From Elymus sibiricus (taxonomy: Eukaryota > Streptophyta > Magnoliopsida > Poales > Poaceae), in the NCBI GenBank assembly GCA_039707655.1, contig CM077665.1, positions 289,110,205 to 289,174,204 of the forward strand: a stretch of DNA of 64,000 bases. Direction: 5' to 3'. This document shows, piece after piece, positions 10,233 through 20,969 of this stretch. The translations under genes and the position numbers were made by a program. Under the pieces are notes generated by a model. The model saw only the letters and a list, made by a program, of their open reading frames with translations. It searched no databases and was not told the origin of the DNA. Each line of letters begins with the position of its first letter. Position 1 is the stretch's first letter.

Positions 10233-11379
10233 ACCCTCAAGGAAATGCAGAAATTGGCGGGATGTGTGACCTCCTTGGGGCGTTTCATCTCCAAGCTCAG
10301 CGAGCGGGCCTTGCCGTTCTTCAAGATCATGAAAAGGAAGGGCCCTTTCGAATGGACCCCGGAGGCAGACGCAGCCTTCGAGGAATTAAAGCGATACCCC
10401 ACGAGGCCGCCGGTGATGGTGGCGCCTCGCCCTCGGGAGCCCCTGCTCCTATACCTGGCTGCCACCCCCCACTCCGCCAGCGCTGCATTGGTGGCGGTCA
10501 GGGAGGAGTGAGCCGGCACACGCGCCGCATCGACAGGCGCTGGCGGGCCCCCAAGCACGGAGCCAAGGGGCTCGCAGGACCCCCATGAGCCTGTTTCTCC
10601 CCAAGCAGGAGCACCTGAGGCCCAAGCCGCTCCGACGGCCCCTGAAGCGCTCGACCCTCATGAGGCCCCCTCCGCACCAGCGGCCCTCGAGGCGCCCATG
10701 CCTCTTGGGCCCGCCGCGGAACAGGGCACCGCAGGGGACCTCACCCTCGTCGCGCACCCGGTGTACTACGTCAGTACGGTGCCGCGGGACGCGCGCTCAC
10801 GCTACCCCATGCAGCAGAAGCTCCTCCTAGCGCTCCTTGTCGCTTCGAGGAAACTGCGTCACTACTTCCAGGGACACCCCATCAAGGTTGTCTCTGCTTA
10901 CCCCTTGGAGAAGATCCTGCGCAACCCCAACGCGGTAGGAAGAGTCGCCGAATGGAACATCGAGCTGCAGGCCTTCAACATAGAGTTCAGCACGACCAGG
11001 GTCATCAAAGGGGCAGCCCTAGCGGACTTCGGGGCGGAGTGGACAGACGCCACGGACTGGGGGCTGGACGGGAGCCAGTCCCTCGCCCCTGGTGATGAGG
11101 CACCCGAAGGATGGATCATGCATTTCGAAAGAGCCTTCACGCGCAAGGGAGCGGGAGCTGGGGTCGTGCTCACCACCCCGGTAGGAGACAAGCTCAGCTA
11201 TGCTGTGCAGCTCTGTTTCCAGCATGGAGAGAAGGTCTCCAACAACATCGCGGAGTACGAGGGCCTCATCGCCGGCCTCAAGGCGGCGGCGGCCTTGGGG
11301 GTTCGATGCCTCACCGTCATGGGCGACTCCCAGCTCTTCGTCAACTTCTCCAACAAAGAGTATACACCCAAGGACGAGC
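10233..11379 (+). pseudogene. Tat-1 RT thumb, RNase H and second RNase H-like domain
   Basis: The frame is the same as the upstream RT segments. TLKEMQKLAGCVTSLGRFIS and WTPEADAAFEELKRY join RT to RNase H. A TGA at 10509-10511 interrupts. RNase H continues with YPMQQKLLLALLVASRKLRH and AEWNIELQAFNIEF. A second block, from WIMHFERAFTRKGAGAGVVL through SNNIAEYEGLIAGLKAAAAL to MGDSQLFVN, matches the extra archaeal-type RNase H that marks the Tat clade. A one-base loss near 11379 shifts the frame into the integrase segment. Confidence 0.85.
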
Positions 11380-12922
11380 CATGGAGGCGTATTTGGAAGA
11401 GGTACGTAAGATCGAAAAACGTTTTCAGGGCTTGGAGTTGCAACACATCCCGCGCAGCGTGAACAAGGAAGCCGACGACATCACCAAGAGGGCCTCGCTC
11501 CGCGAGCCCCAGGAGCCAGGCCTCTTCGAGGAGCGGCTCTTCAAACCCTCCGCGGCACCGCCTTCTGAAGACCTGGCGCCACGGAGTGAGGAGCTTCCCC
11601 CAGCGCCGCCCTCGGGGGCTCCGGACTGTGGCCAGGCCTCAGGAGCCCGATTGCTCCTAGCCTTGGAGCCTCAGGCCGACAGCTGGATGCAAGAGTTCAA
11701 GGCGTACCTACTTCACGGCACGCTACCGGATAAGGAGGAAGACGCGGAGCGCGTAGCCCGACAGGCCACGGCCTACTGCTTGCAGGACGGCGACTTGTAC
11801 TGCAGGCGCCCGAACGACGTCGCAGTGCGGTGCATCTCCAAGGAGCAAGGGTGCGAGCTGCTGGCCGACATCCACGGAGGAGACTGCGGGCATCACTCCT
11901 CTTCGCGCACGCTTGCAGGGAAGGCGTTTCGATCGGGCTTCTACTGGCCCTCGGCGCTTGACGATGCCATCGAGCTGGTCCGGTCTTGCGAGGCCTGCCA
12001 GTTTCATGCCAAGCAGATTCACCAGCCCGCGCAGGGCCTTCAGACCATCCCGCTCTCCTGGCCCTTTGTGGTCTGGGGGCTGGACATCCTGGGGCCATTC
12101 CCGCGAGCTGCGGGCGGGAACCGCTACCTCTACGTCGCCATCGACAAGTTAACCAAATGGGCGGAGGTGGAGCCCGTGCGCACCATCCCGGCCGGGACGG
12201 CCGTCAAGTTCATCAAGGGCCTCGTAAGCCACTTCGCCGTCCCCAACCACATCATCACCGACAATGGTTCGCAGTTCACAAGTCACCTCTTCAAGACCTA
12301 TTGTGCTAACCTTGGAACGCAGATATGTTACGCTTCGGTAGCCCACCCATGGAGCAACGGCCAGGCGAAGCGCGCCAACGCGGAGGTCCTGCGGGGCCTT
12401 AAGGCAAGGAGCTTCAAGAAGAAGCTTGAAGCTAGCGGCAGGGAATGGGCCGATGAGCTTCAGTCGGTGCTGTGGTCCATCCGCACCACCGCGACTAAGC
12501 CCACCGGCGAGACCCCGTTCTTCCTCGTCTACGGAGCCGAAGCCATCCTCCCCCACGAGATCAAGCACCGATCCTCGCGGGTCTTGGCATTTGACGAGGA
12601 GCGTCAGGATGCTACACGGGGAGCGGACCTCATGCTTGGAGAGGAGGCACGTCGTCGGGCCTCGCTCCGAGCTGCGCGGTATCAGCAAGCGCTACGGCGC
12701 TACCACTGCCGCAACATCCGCTCCAGGACCCTCGAAGTCGGAGACCTCGTCCTGAGGCGGGTTCTCTCCAGGGAGGGCTTGCACAAGCTCTCGCCCATGT
12801 GGGAGGGCCCGTTCAAGGTCGCTCATGTCTCCAGGCCTGGCGTCGTGCGCCTGGAGACTCAGAACGGGGTCCCCATCCAGAACGCCTGGAACATCCAGCA
12901 CCTCCGGAAGTTCTACCCGTGA
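11380..12922 (+). pseudogene. Tat-1 integrase
   Basis: The open frame spans 11111-12922, but only from about 11380 is it in the element's frame (MEAYLEEVRKIEKRF, HIPRSVNKEADDITKRA). The zinc-binding HHCC region ends at CEACQFHAKQ. The catalytic core has Asp in WGLDILGPFPRA and Asp in IITDNGSQFTSH. The third catalytic residue, a Glu expected 35 residues later in NGQVERAN, is Lys here (NGQAKRAN, codon AAG at 12368-12370). The C-terminus carries GETPFFLVYGAEAILPHE, the KLSPMWEGPFKV block and a clean stop after NIQHLRKFYP. Confidence 0.9.
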
Positions 12923-14540
12923 CACTCTCACGTAATAATGAGTGGGTTGTATACGCCCGGAGCCCCCCGAGGACGCGGAGGGGTTCCTCCCACGCAATGT
13001 GGCAGACACAGCTCCGCGCTGGCGGAGAAGTCAACACTGCCCATCAATGGCTATGTCCATGCAACGTGGATGCCCTACGCTCAGCGCTGGGGGAAGACGA
13101 AGACTAGTCTAGGTGCCGGACGCGGCCGTTATTTGCTTTTCTCGTGTTTGGATTTGCCAGCTTTTCCGAAACTAAACTTGGGGTTTTTCCAAATCATGTT
13201 TTAAAAGGAGAGGGTCAAAAGATTTGTTTTCATCACTGTTTCTTATGTTGGTTTCTCTCTCTTCGAGTCAAGCACTCGCCTGCTCCCCTCCCCCTCGTAC
13301 CCCGCGAGCGGGGGCTAGGGGGCATGGTGCTTACACCTCGCCAAGGCCTTGGCGCCCGGATCCTCGCGTGGTACTCACGGATGAGTCAGCAGGCGCATGT
13401 CGTCTCATACTTGCTCGGGGGCTCCATTCACGGTCCGACGCGCCATCTTGGAACCTCGGGAGGCCCACCCCTCCCGGGGCAGGAAACAAAAAAATTTCTT
13501 GGGACAGCTTGAGCGTCAAGGGGGGCTTCTGAACATCGCGCCTCAGGAGCCTTACCGGTCATAAGGCCACTCGCCCCCCCTGATGTCGTCCTTGGTTTCC
13601 GGTCGGCATCAAAGGTGTCGGGGCCTCGCCCCGTGAAGTGCGTCCAGGTGATCCGGTCGTACCTAACGGTGGCGGGGAAATGTGCGGGACTGGGACCTGC
13701 CGACATAGGGCTACTTGAACTACGACTCGGAGCCTCGGGAAGCCCGCCCCTCCCGGGGCAGGAAGCAAAATTTCCGGGAGCCGCTTGAGCGTCTAAGGGG
13801 GCTCCTGAGCATCGCGCCTCAGGAGCCTTACCGGTCATAAGGCCACTCGCCCCCCTTGATGTCGTCCTTGGTTTCCGGTCGGCATCAAGGGTGTCGAGGC
13901 CTCGCTCCGTGAAGTGCGTCCAGGTGATCCAGTCGTACCTAACGGTGGTGGGGAAATGTGCGGGACTGGGACTTGCCGACGTAGAGCTGCTTGAGTGTCG
14001 AAGGGGGCTCCTGAGCATCGCGCCTCAGGAGCCTTACCGGTCGAAAAGCCACCCGCCCCTTGATGTCGTCCTTGGTGATCCGGTCGGCATCAAGGGTGTC
14101 GGGGCCTCGCCTCGTGAGGTGTGTCCAGGTGAACTGGTCGTACCTTGCGATGGTAGGGAAATGTGCGGGACTGGGACCTGCAGACACAGAGCGCCGACAG
14201 AGCTCCCAACCTACCTCGCTCGCAAGAAGAAGAAGCCCACCTGGCGTACGGACCCTCCGAGCGCAGCAGCCGCGCCTCCATAACCCAGAAGCCGACCGCG
14301 AGCATGTCAAGCTAAGTATCCTAACCACGACCGAAAGGCAGTTCCAACCAGCAAAATGCAAAGACCAGAACACATGACAAAAGTGCTGATAAAGAGAGGC
14401 AAGCGCCCAAGTCAATTACACGCCCGCAGGGCCTCCCTTAGTTCTTTGATTGAAGGAACAGGAGAAGAGGAGGAGAAAGAAAGTGAAAAAGCCCCACGGG
14501 GGCTGCCGCCTCAGGAGCCCCGGCGTCGGCGCACCAGCGC
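12923..14540. other. Tat-1 non-coding region after integrase
   Basis: The region starts after the pol stop with a block (TGGGTTGTATACGCCCGGAG) that Tat-2 has at 31803, showing where the two elements are colinear. From about 13500 it holds a tandem repeat zone (listed separately), then a GC-rich stretch that is the 3' side of the antisense B3 gene. Open frames on both strands, such as 13428-14018 minus, follow the repeat periodicity and show no recognisable domain. Confidence 0.7.
13505..14200 (+). repeat. Tat-1 tandem repeat, about 3 units of 204-276 bp, with hairpin
   Basis: The block GTCGTCCTTGGTnnnCCGGTCGGCATCAA recurs at 13585, 13861 and 14065. Each unit also carries GTGCGGGACTGGGACCTGC-like and CTCAGGAGCCTTACCGGTC blocks. 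Two units contain a perfect hairpin, GGCTCCTGAG, 8-base loop, CTCAGGAGCC, at 13800-13827 and 14006-14033. The same repeat type occurs in Tat-2. Confidence 0.85.
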
Positions 14541-15400
14541 TCAGTCGGTGCCCTCCTCCTCCTTCACGGTCCCGTGGAAGCACGCCGACACGGACGCCCC
14601 TGGAGCGGAAGAGCGGTGCCGCGGCAGCTGGCTACCCCCCGAGGTCCGGGCGTGCCGACGCGGCGGCGCATCGTAACTGCTGTCGCTGCTATCGCTCGGG
14701 CTCCCTTCGGAGGGGGTGTCGCTGCTGCTGGAGGCGCGGCGCCCGCCGTGAAGGGCAAGCTCATCTCCAAGATCGCCGCGGCCGACGTCTTCCGGGTAGC
14801 ACCCCAGGCGCTCGCCCTCTTCCCCGAAGATCTTGACGAAGAGCGTCGCCTCCCCGTCATACTTGAAGTGGAGGGTGCGCCTCCCCTTCAGGCCGCGGGC
14901 GCGGGCGAACGCTTGCCACCCACGGTTCAGATACACGTAGCCCCCGGGGGTGACCTCAACCTCCACCCACGACGCCGCGCTACAGCAGCCGTCGGCCTGC
15001 AGCCATAGGCCGGCGGCCCTTCAGCCGGCAGCACCCCCGCGAAGAAGTTCGGGAGTTCGAACCAAGCGGCCTCCGGCCTCTCCGCCCACATCACGAACTC
15101 CTGGGCTATGTCGGCTGAGTGGAGCCGCGGGCGTGGCGGCCGGGTGGCCACCGCCGACCTCCCACCTCGGGCGCCACCGCCTCGGCAACTGCGGTCGCCC
15201 GCGCTGGACGACGCCCCACCGCGGCCGCCGATGGTGACCCCGGGGCGCGCAAAAGCACGGCCGCGCCCACCGGGAACCACTGTCGGCGTCGCGGCATGCT
15301 TCCGGGGACGACCGCGGCCCCTCCGGGGCGACGGAGTGGCAGGACCCTCCCCGGAGGCCTTTCCCTTATCGGCAGCAGAGAACTTCCTCACCGATGCCAT
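14541..15400 (-). pseudogene. Antisense B3-domain protein gene inside Tat-1
   Basis: The frame is read on the minus strand from ATG at 15400. The N-terminal half is a basic, low-complexity region (SAADKGKASGEG, RRGRGRPRKH, an AT-hook-like RGRP). The B3-like DNA-binding domain follows: HSADIAQEFVMWAERPEAAW, then, after a one-base frameshift near 15015, WVEVEVTPGGYVYLNRGWQA and FARARGLKGRRTLHFKYDGE, TLFVKIFG. This is the Vx(V)...GWxxFxxxxGL...FxYDG...F pattern of plant B3 domains. The C-terminus (SSSSDTPSEGSPSDSS) is acidic and serine-rich. It lies between pol and the 3' LTR, opposite to pol, a known place for extra genes in Tat elements. Function is unproven; a DNA-binding role is inferred from the fold. 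B3 assignment is by eye. Confidence 0.72.
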
Positions 15401-15476
15401 GACTGGCAGAGCAACAGATTGGAGATGGGGAGGCAAAGAAGACGAAGATGAGTGAGGGCTTTCTCGCCCTCGCCCG

Positions 15477-15484
15477 CTTATATA
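15477..15484 (-). promoter_or_regulatory. TATA box of the antisense B3 gene
   Basis: On the minus strand TATATAAG within GCTGTATATAAGCGGG lies 77-84 bases before the ATG at 15400, the spacing expected for a plant core promoter with a short 5' leader. It is outside the LTR, so the antisense gene would have its own promoter. Confidence 0.65.
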
Positions 15485-15777
15485 CAGCCTAGGACCGCCC
15501 GGCGCCCCTTCGCGTTCCGGGAGGCGTGCGGCTTCTGAAGGGTCACATCCGCGTGGCCCGAAGCAGCAGCAGCATTCAAGGAAGGGCAATGACGGCCAGT
15601 GCTACGTGCGGGCGTCGCGTCAATCTGACGTGGAACGGTTTCCGACGCCCTCGGGGAGTGGGAGCATCACCGCCCAAACACTCAGCGCGTATGAAGCCTG
15701 GCCCGCAGGGGTTTGGGGCCCGCGGCGCTTCGGGCCGCCCTCAAGGCTTCGCCCAGAAGCCAGCTCAAGCACGCCTT

Positions 15778-15792
15778 GGGCCCGGGGGCTAT
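15778..15792 (+). promoter_or_regulatory. Tat-1 polypurine tract
   Basis: GGGCCCGGGGGCTAT abuts the 3' LTR start (15793). It is the position of the plus-strand primer and is matched by GGGCCCGAGGGCTAT before the Tat-2 3' LTR. It is not pure purine. Confidence 0.5.
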
Positions 15793-16700
15793 TGACGGCG
15801 TTCTGGGAACGGGGGTACCTAGGCCTGCCTGCCTACGGCCCAGGGCATGGCCCACTTCATCAGCCAAACACAGCCGGGCGCGGCCCCACTCAAGACAAGG
15901 CCCTCGCGAGGGGCTAGGCTCGCGAGGAGGAGCGGCGTCAAGACCGGCAAGGGATGGGCCTCCCCAGGCCCCCTCCGGAGCGGCGGAGATCTGTATGCAG
16001 AGCCCAACCTCAGGAGTCAAAGATGACGCAAGGAAGGACAGGCGGGCGCCAGCGCGCCAGGCGGCGCAGTTTCCCCTTTGGTGCAAAGGGAGCAAGGACG
16101 TACACGGATTCCCAAAGCACCCCCCAAAGGTTTCCATTCCGGTGCAACAAGACCACGACCACGAGCCCCGCAGGACGGATGTCATTGCCGAGCCCACCTC
16201 TACATCGTCGACAGCTACTTTGCAGGCGAAGACCACCTTTGGGCAGGGCGGGCATGTACTCCTGTCCCCCTTCAAAATTGGCCGTTGTGGGATCCCTTCC
16301 CGCCATTACGATAAGGGAAGAGGACCCGAGCCACCGCTATATATAGAGGGTAGGCTGCACCGTAGAAAGGGATCCAGAACCATTCGACTCACTCACCCAT
16401 CACCAAGCCAACAGAGGGCCAAGAACACCTCAGGAGCGCCCTCACGAGGCTCCGAAACACTGTACTAGTTCATCCACCACACCTCCTCGAGAGGCAATCC
16501 ACCAAAGCAGGAGTAGGGTATTACGCTTCGCAGCGGCCCGAACCTGGGTAAACTGTCATGTTCATCTTCTTCCTCGTCATCGTGCAAGTTTATCGTTGTG
16601 TCCATCGAGTAGCGAGCTAGGTTGGGCGAAGCTACAGGGGATCTTCGCACACGCCCCTGTTTTCGAATCTTAAGGGTTTTGCGGAGCCCGAAATCCGACA
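15793..16700 (+). repeat. Tat-1 3' LTR (908 bp)
   Basis: The repeat starts TGACGGCGTTCTGGGAACGG, with one change in the normally invariant TGTCGG start, and ends AAATCCGACA. It is near-identical to the 5' LTR with scattered, mainly transition differences and a few short indels. Its TATA box is at 16338-16345. Confidence 0.95.
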
Positions 16701-16705
16701 ATGTT

Positions 16706-16933
16706 CTTTGCTATAAAAAGGATTGGGATATCTTGCTTCACACTTGTTACTATTGCTACTTGTCACTTGTTACGAATTATCTTGCTACAAAACTATCTAT
16801 CACTATTACTTGCAGAACTTGCAGAGAATACCTTGCTGAAAACTGCTTATCATTTCCTTCTGCTCCTCGTTGGGTTCAACACTCTTACTTATCGAAAGGA
16901 CTATGATTGATCCCCTATACGTGTGGATCGTCA
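16706..16933 (+). repeat. Athila-like 5' LTR, second part
   Basis: The LTR continues across the Tat-1 insertion with CTTTGCTATAAAAAGGATTG and runs to TGTGGATCGTCA at 16933, followed by the leader and primer binding site. Joined with 6269-7570, it completes the LTR. Confidence 0.85.
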
Positions 16934-16944
16934 AGACTCTTTTC

Positions 16945-16962
16945 TGGCGTCGTTTACGGGGA
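16945..16962 (+). promoter_or_regulatory. Athila-like primer binding site (tRNA-Asp type)
   Basis: TGGCGTCGTTTACGGGGA differs at a few places from TGGCGCCGTTGCCGGGGA, the complement of the tRNA-Asp 3' end used by Athila elements. It lies 11 bases after the LTR. Confidence 0.75.
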
Positions 16963-17039
16963 GTAAAGCGCCTTTGGTGAGTGGAACTTGGTAAGGAAAC
17001 ATTTTCGGTACGTGCTGAAATTTACCGTTGCTTATCACT

Positions 17040-17437
17040 ATGAATAGTAATCCTTTGAAGGGCATGTTTGGGGTGTCTTCACCCCAACCAGAAGTGGAAA
17101 AAAATTCCCCTCAACCTAATGAAAATATTCATTATGAGATTCCTTCGGGTATGTTAGAGAAACTGTTAGCTAATCCTTATGCAGGAGATGGAACAACTCA
17201 TCCTGATTTGTACTTGATATATGTAGATGAGATTTGTGGATTATTTAAGCTTGCAGGTTTATCCTTGGACAAGGTTAAGAAGAAGGTTTTCCCTTTATCT
17301 TTGGAGAAAAAAGCATTGATTTGGTATAGGCTATTGGACGATGTTCGATCATGGGACTGGAATCACTTGAAATTGGAATTTCATCAAAAGTTTTATCCTA
17401 TGCATCTAGTTCGTCGTGAATGGAACTTTACATATAT
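17040..17437 (+). pseudogene. Athila-like gag, N-terminal part
   Basis: The ATG at 17040 begins MNSNPLKGMFGVSSPQPE. It continues with IPSGMLEKLLANPYAGDGTT and the gag core FPLSLEKKALIWYRLLDDVR, LKLEFHQKFYP. The reading frame is lost in a (TA)n tract at about 17432 where the MULE begins. It resumes at 47999 with WPHEGESIAQAWGRLKSMM, the residues that normally follow in this family, so the two halves belong to one gag. Confidence 0.88.
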
Positions 17438-17449
17438 ATATATATATAG
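17432..17449. repeat. (TA)n at the left border of the MULE
   Basis: About eight TA units lie between the interrupted gag and the MULE terminus. The uninterrupted gag family has a short TA-rich stretch here, so the element inserted in a small TA run. The target duplication cannot be separated from the microsatellite. Confidence 0.8.
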
Positions 17450-17454
17450 AGTGG

Positions 17455-17500
17455 CACTATTCTAATCCCAGGATTAGAATAACTATTTGGATCATAGCCA
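17455..17500 (+). repeat. MULE left terminal inverted repeat
   Basis: CACTATTCTAATCCCAGGAT, then TAGAATAACTATTTGGATCA, aligns with the reverse complement of 47956-47914 with about seven mismatches. Inside it TTCTAATCC and GGATTAGAA form a perfect 9-bp palindrome around CA. A TGAACTTCCC box follows at about 17527. Confidence 0.8.
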
Positions 17501-18044
17501 GCCCTATAAGGGCCCGACAGCTCCCTCCTGAACTTCCCGAACTGCCGGCCCACCCCGACAGGATCCACCTGGTCCGATCCCGATCGAGGCCGCCCCAGCC
17601 CCCCTCCCTCGCCGCTCCTCACCCCAGCCCCCCTCCTCGCCGCTCCTCCCCTCGATCACCGGCCTCCGCCGCGACTCACCGCCGACCTCCGCCGGATCCA
17701 GCGCCTCCCCTCCGTCTCCAGCTCCCGGCCGACCGGATCCAGCGCCTCCCCTCCGTCTCCACCTCTCGTCCGACCACCGGCGCCGGCGAGCGAGCGACGG
17801 CGGACGCCGGCGCGAGGGAGCCCGCGTCGCCTGGAGGCAGCGAAGCCGCCGGAATTTCTACAACAAAGCCGCCATGGACTTTCGGAGGCCTCCTCCTTCC
17901 ATCCTCACCTCCTCCCGGCGGCTTAGCAGAGCTAATGACGGCCAAGGTGCAAGGTACGGCGAACAGCGTGGCCAAGGGAGCATCTCAGCGGCGGAGGGCG
18001 CATCGGCGGCGCCTTCAAATCTAGCAACGAACGCGGCACCACAG

Positions 18045-19007
18045 GTACCTGAACTTCCTCCCTCTTAGGTACCTGAACATCCTCCTTCTTCTTGGCTCCT
18101 CCTTCAATCTTGCCTCACCTGAACTTCTGGCTTCATGCAGATGAACTTCGCGCCCTCTGCAAGACATGGAATGCCATGGGATATCTCTCCCAACTCTCCG
18201 ACGAATTGCTCTCAAGGTGGCCTATCTACTGCTGGAAAAAGGCTGGCCGAACTTCTATCCAAGGTATGGTTGAACTTCCTGCTGTTTGCTATTTTCTTTC
18301 AGCCATGTGAAGTTCTGGTAGTGTGTGAGCCTCAGTCCAGGATGCAAAAATTAAAAAATCTGCCTGCATTCATATGTAAAAAACCATGTGAAGTTCAACA
18401 AGTCAGTGGGCTAGAGTTCAGGTTGGTATGTATCTGGTTGTGTGCAAAAAAAAGGAAAGTAAAACAAACATGTGATCAATTGAAGTTCAGGTTGGAATGT
18501 ACTAGGAAGTTCAACCATTCAAAGTCATGAAGGTCAGGTTTTTGACTGTATACAGTAGTTCCCCTTTGCAAACCATGCAAAACACATGAAGTTCAGGATG
18601 GTGTGTACTACTAAGTTCAACCATGCAAACACATGAAGGTCAGGTTGGTATGCACTAGTAAGTTCAACCATGAAAACACATGAAGGTCAAGTTTAACTGT
18701 AGACAGTATTTCCCCTTTGCAAACCAGAAGTTCAGTCTGTGGAGAGTGCTCAGTTCAGGTACCGAAAAAAACAAATAGTGTAGAATTCAAAATGTGAGGT
18801 TCATTCTGTGAAGAGTGCTCTGTTCAGGTACACAAGTATAGGCAAATGCAAAGCTCAGTTTAGAGTGTGATACCTGTCCTAGGAAAAATATGTACATGAA
18901 CAACACTTTTATGAGAAGTTCAGGCTGTGAATAATGCTCAGTTCAGCAACACCAGTATATGCAGATGTGACTTGTGTGCTAACACATTCTTTTTTTTATG
19001 CCAGCAG
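18045..19007 (+). repeat. Dense GAAGTTCA motif zone upstream of the main transposase exons
   Basis: Apart from the small exon at 18141-18263 this is non-coding. It holds about 20 copies or near-copies of GAAGTTCA, GAGTTCAGG or the reverse TGAACTTC. The reverse form dominates before about 18300 and the forward form after it. Flanking context is often GTTCAGGTTGG or GTTCAACCATG. The same motif recurs in other non-coding parts of the MULE. Confidence 0.8.
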
Positions 19008-20969
19008 GATGAGAGAAGCAGAAAAAAGGTTAGAACTTCCCAGCAGCAAGTACACAACCCTAAGCCTGTACGTGTTGTGCCGCCCCCTCAATGGGTCACA
19101 CCTCAAACGCACCAACAGCATTCCCAATCTGCTCCACACCAGAATTGGGTGACACCGGAAACACATGCGGACTTCCAAGATGCTGGTTCACAGCCCGATC
19201 CGCACCATTTTGCACCTCCACCTAATTGGGTGACGCCGGAAATCCCCCGCGGATTCTTTGTATCCACCAGCAGACTTACAAGCACACCGATGGAGGAGGG
19301 TGTTAGCTCAAGTCCTGCGTATAACTCTGGAGGTTATCCTGGTGTGGCTCGTCAATGTGAAAGGGCAGCAAGTAAACTGGATGCCAGGACAAATCCAACA
19401 GGAACACACACACGGAGGAGAGTGCTCTGCACACTACCGCCGTTGGATGCTGCTGCTGCTACAACTCAGGATCGTACGGGACATGAGGTAGATGGATTGC
19501 TTCATAGAACAAAAGAGCAAACTAAAACCAGGATCGCCATGCCTCCACAACCACCACAAGAACAAAGGACGCAAACAAGAGAGAGGCCATCTTCAGCCCT
19601 CCTTCCTCCTCGTGATCCACTCCTGCACCCTGCTATGATAACTCCGCCGTGCCCCATCCCAAAGGGCCAGCAGCAGACTCCGGTGGAGTTGCGATCATAC
19701 ACGCACGTAAGTGAACAAAATTTAAGAATTTATATATGCATCTTGTATGATCTGCAATTTTTTTGCTCCCTCCAGGATAACAAATTTATGAACTGCATTT
19801 TAACGTACCGTTTGGATTTTTTTTCCTTTTTTTGCAGATGCCGGATCTCCCAGATTATATAATACCAAGACAAAAGATGCCATTCAAGAATGTAGAGAAA
19901 GCCAGGGAATTTTACAACAGATACGCCAGACACGCTGGTTTTGGCATCAGGAAGACGGGAGGGAATGAAAATCACAAGTATTTTGTTTGCGCGTTCCAAG
20001 GGAAACACAGAACTTCTATTTCAGAAGCTGAAAGGAAGAGAAACAAAACATCGCAGAGGACAGGCTGCAATGCAAGAATAAGGGTGAAGGTGCAAGAGGA
20101 TAACACATGTGTGGTAGTGGACATTGAGTACAATCATAGTCACCACCTCATCCAAACGGCTGACATGTTGGCATTCTTGCACTCACACAAGAATTATGAC
20201 CCCACTATTTTGGAGTATATAAAGCACTTGCAGTACCATGATGTCAAACATACAACAATTATGTCCATGCTATCCGAAAATGAAGATGGAAGCTACTTCC
20301 TAAGCATGACCGGACGAGACCTACTAAACCAGTAAGTATTGAAAAATGCACATACTACAATGTACATAGCATCCTAAGTCACCACCCTTGATAGCAAAAT
20401 AACAAGTGCATGTTTGCATATAATTTGCAGGAAAGCTATGAATGCGAGGAAAGATGATTTGGATGATGTATTGAAACTTGTATCTTTCTTGAAAGACATG
20501 AAGGCAATCAATGATTAGTTTTTCAATGACATACGAGTAGACAGTGACAATGTAATTAAAAACATTTCCTGGTCCAATGCAAGCTGTCGGGGAGCATATC
20601 AAGATTTTGGCGATTGCGTAACATTCGACACAACTTATAAAACTAACAGATTTCATATGCCTCTGGGAGTGTTTGTTGGAACAAACCACCATTTGCAGTC
20701 AACGATATTTGTTGTTTCCCTGATCAAAGACGAATATGCAAAGTCATTCAAGTGGTTGTTCGATACATTTGTACGGTGCATGAACAACAAACACCCAACT
20801 TGCATTCTAACAGGTAAGTTCAAAAAAACTCTACAAGTTTCATCATCTTTTCAGCTCTGGGTGTATATTGGGTATACTGGTTTTAACTGAAAAATATTAT
20901 AAACCAAGCAGTTCAAACACTGCTAGCACAGAAGTCCAACAAACAGTACAAGAAGCAAAATATGGTTAT

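Larger units (their letters stand above)
7571..16700 (+). mobile_element. Tat-1: Tat-lineage Gypsy retrotransposon, gag deleted
   Basis: The complete unit runs from LTR (7571-8478) to LTR (15793-16700), both 908 bp, starting TGTCGG or TGACGG and ending CCGACA. Internal order is PBS, protease, RT, RNase H, a second RNase H-like domain, integrase, a non-coding repeat zone, an antisense B3-domain gene, and a polypurine tract. RT-RH-IN order makes it Gypsy (Ty3). The extra RNase H-like domain and the antisense gene before the 3' LTR point to the Tat clade. Almost no gag remains between 8479 and about 8750. It sits in the LTR of the Athila-like element and is therefore younger than it. Confidence 0.93.
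7566..16705. repeat. Target site duplication flanking Tat-1 (ATGTC / ATGTT)
   Basis: The five bases before Tat-1 are ATGTC (7566-7570) and the five after it are ATGTT (16701-16705), differing at one position. Removing the element and one copy restores the uninterrupted Athila-like LTR sequence across the junction, so this is a real insertion site. Confidence 0.85.
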
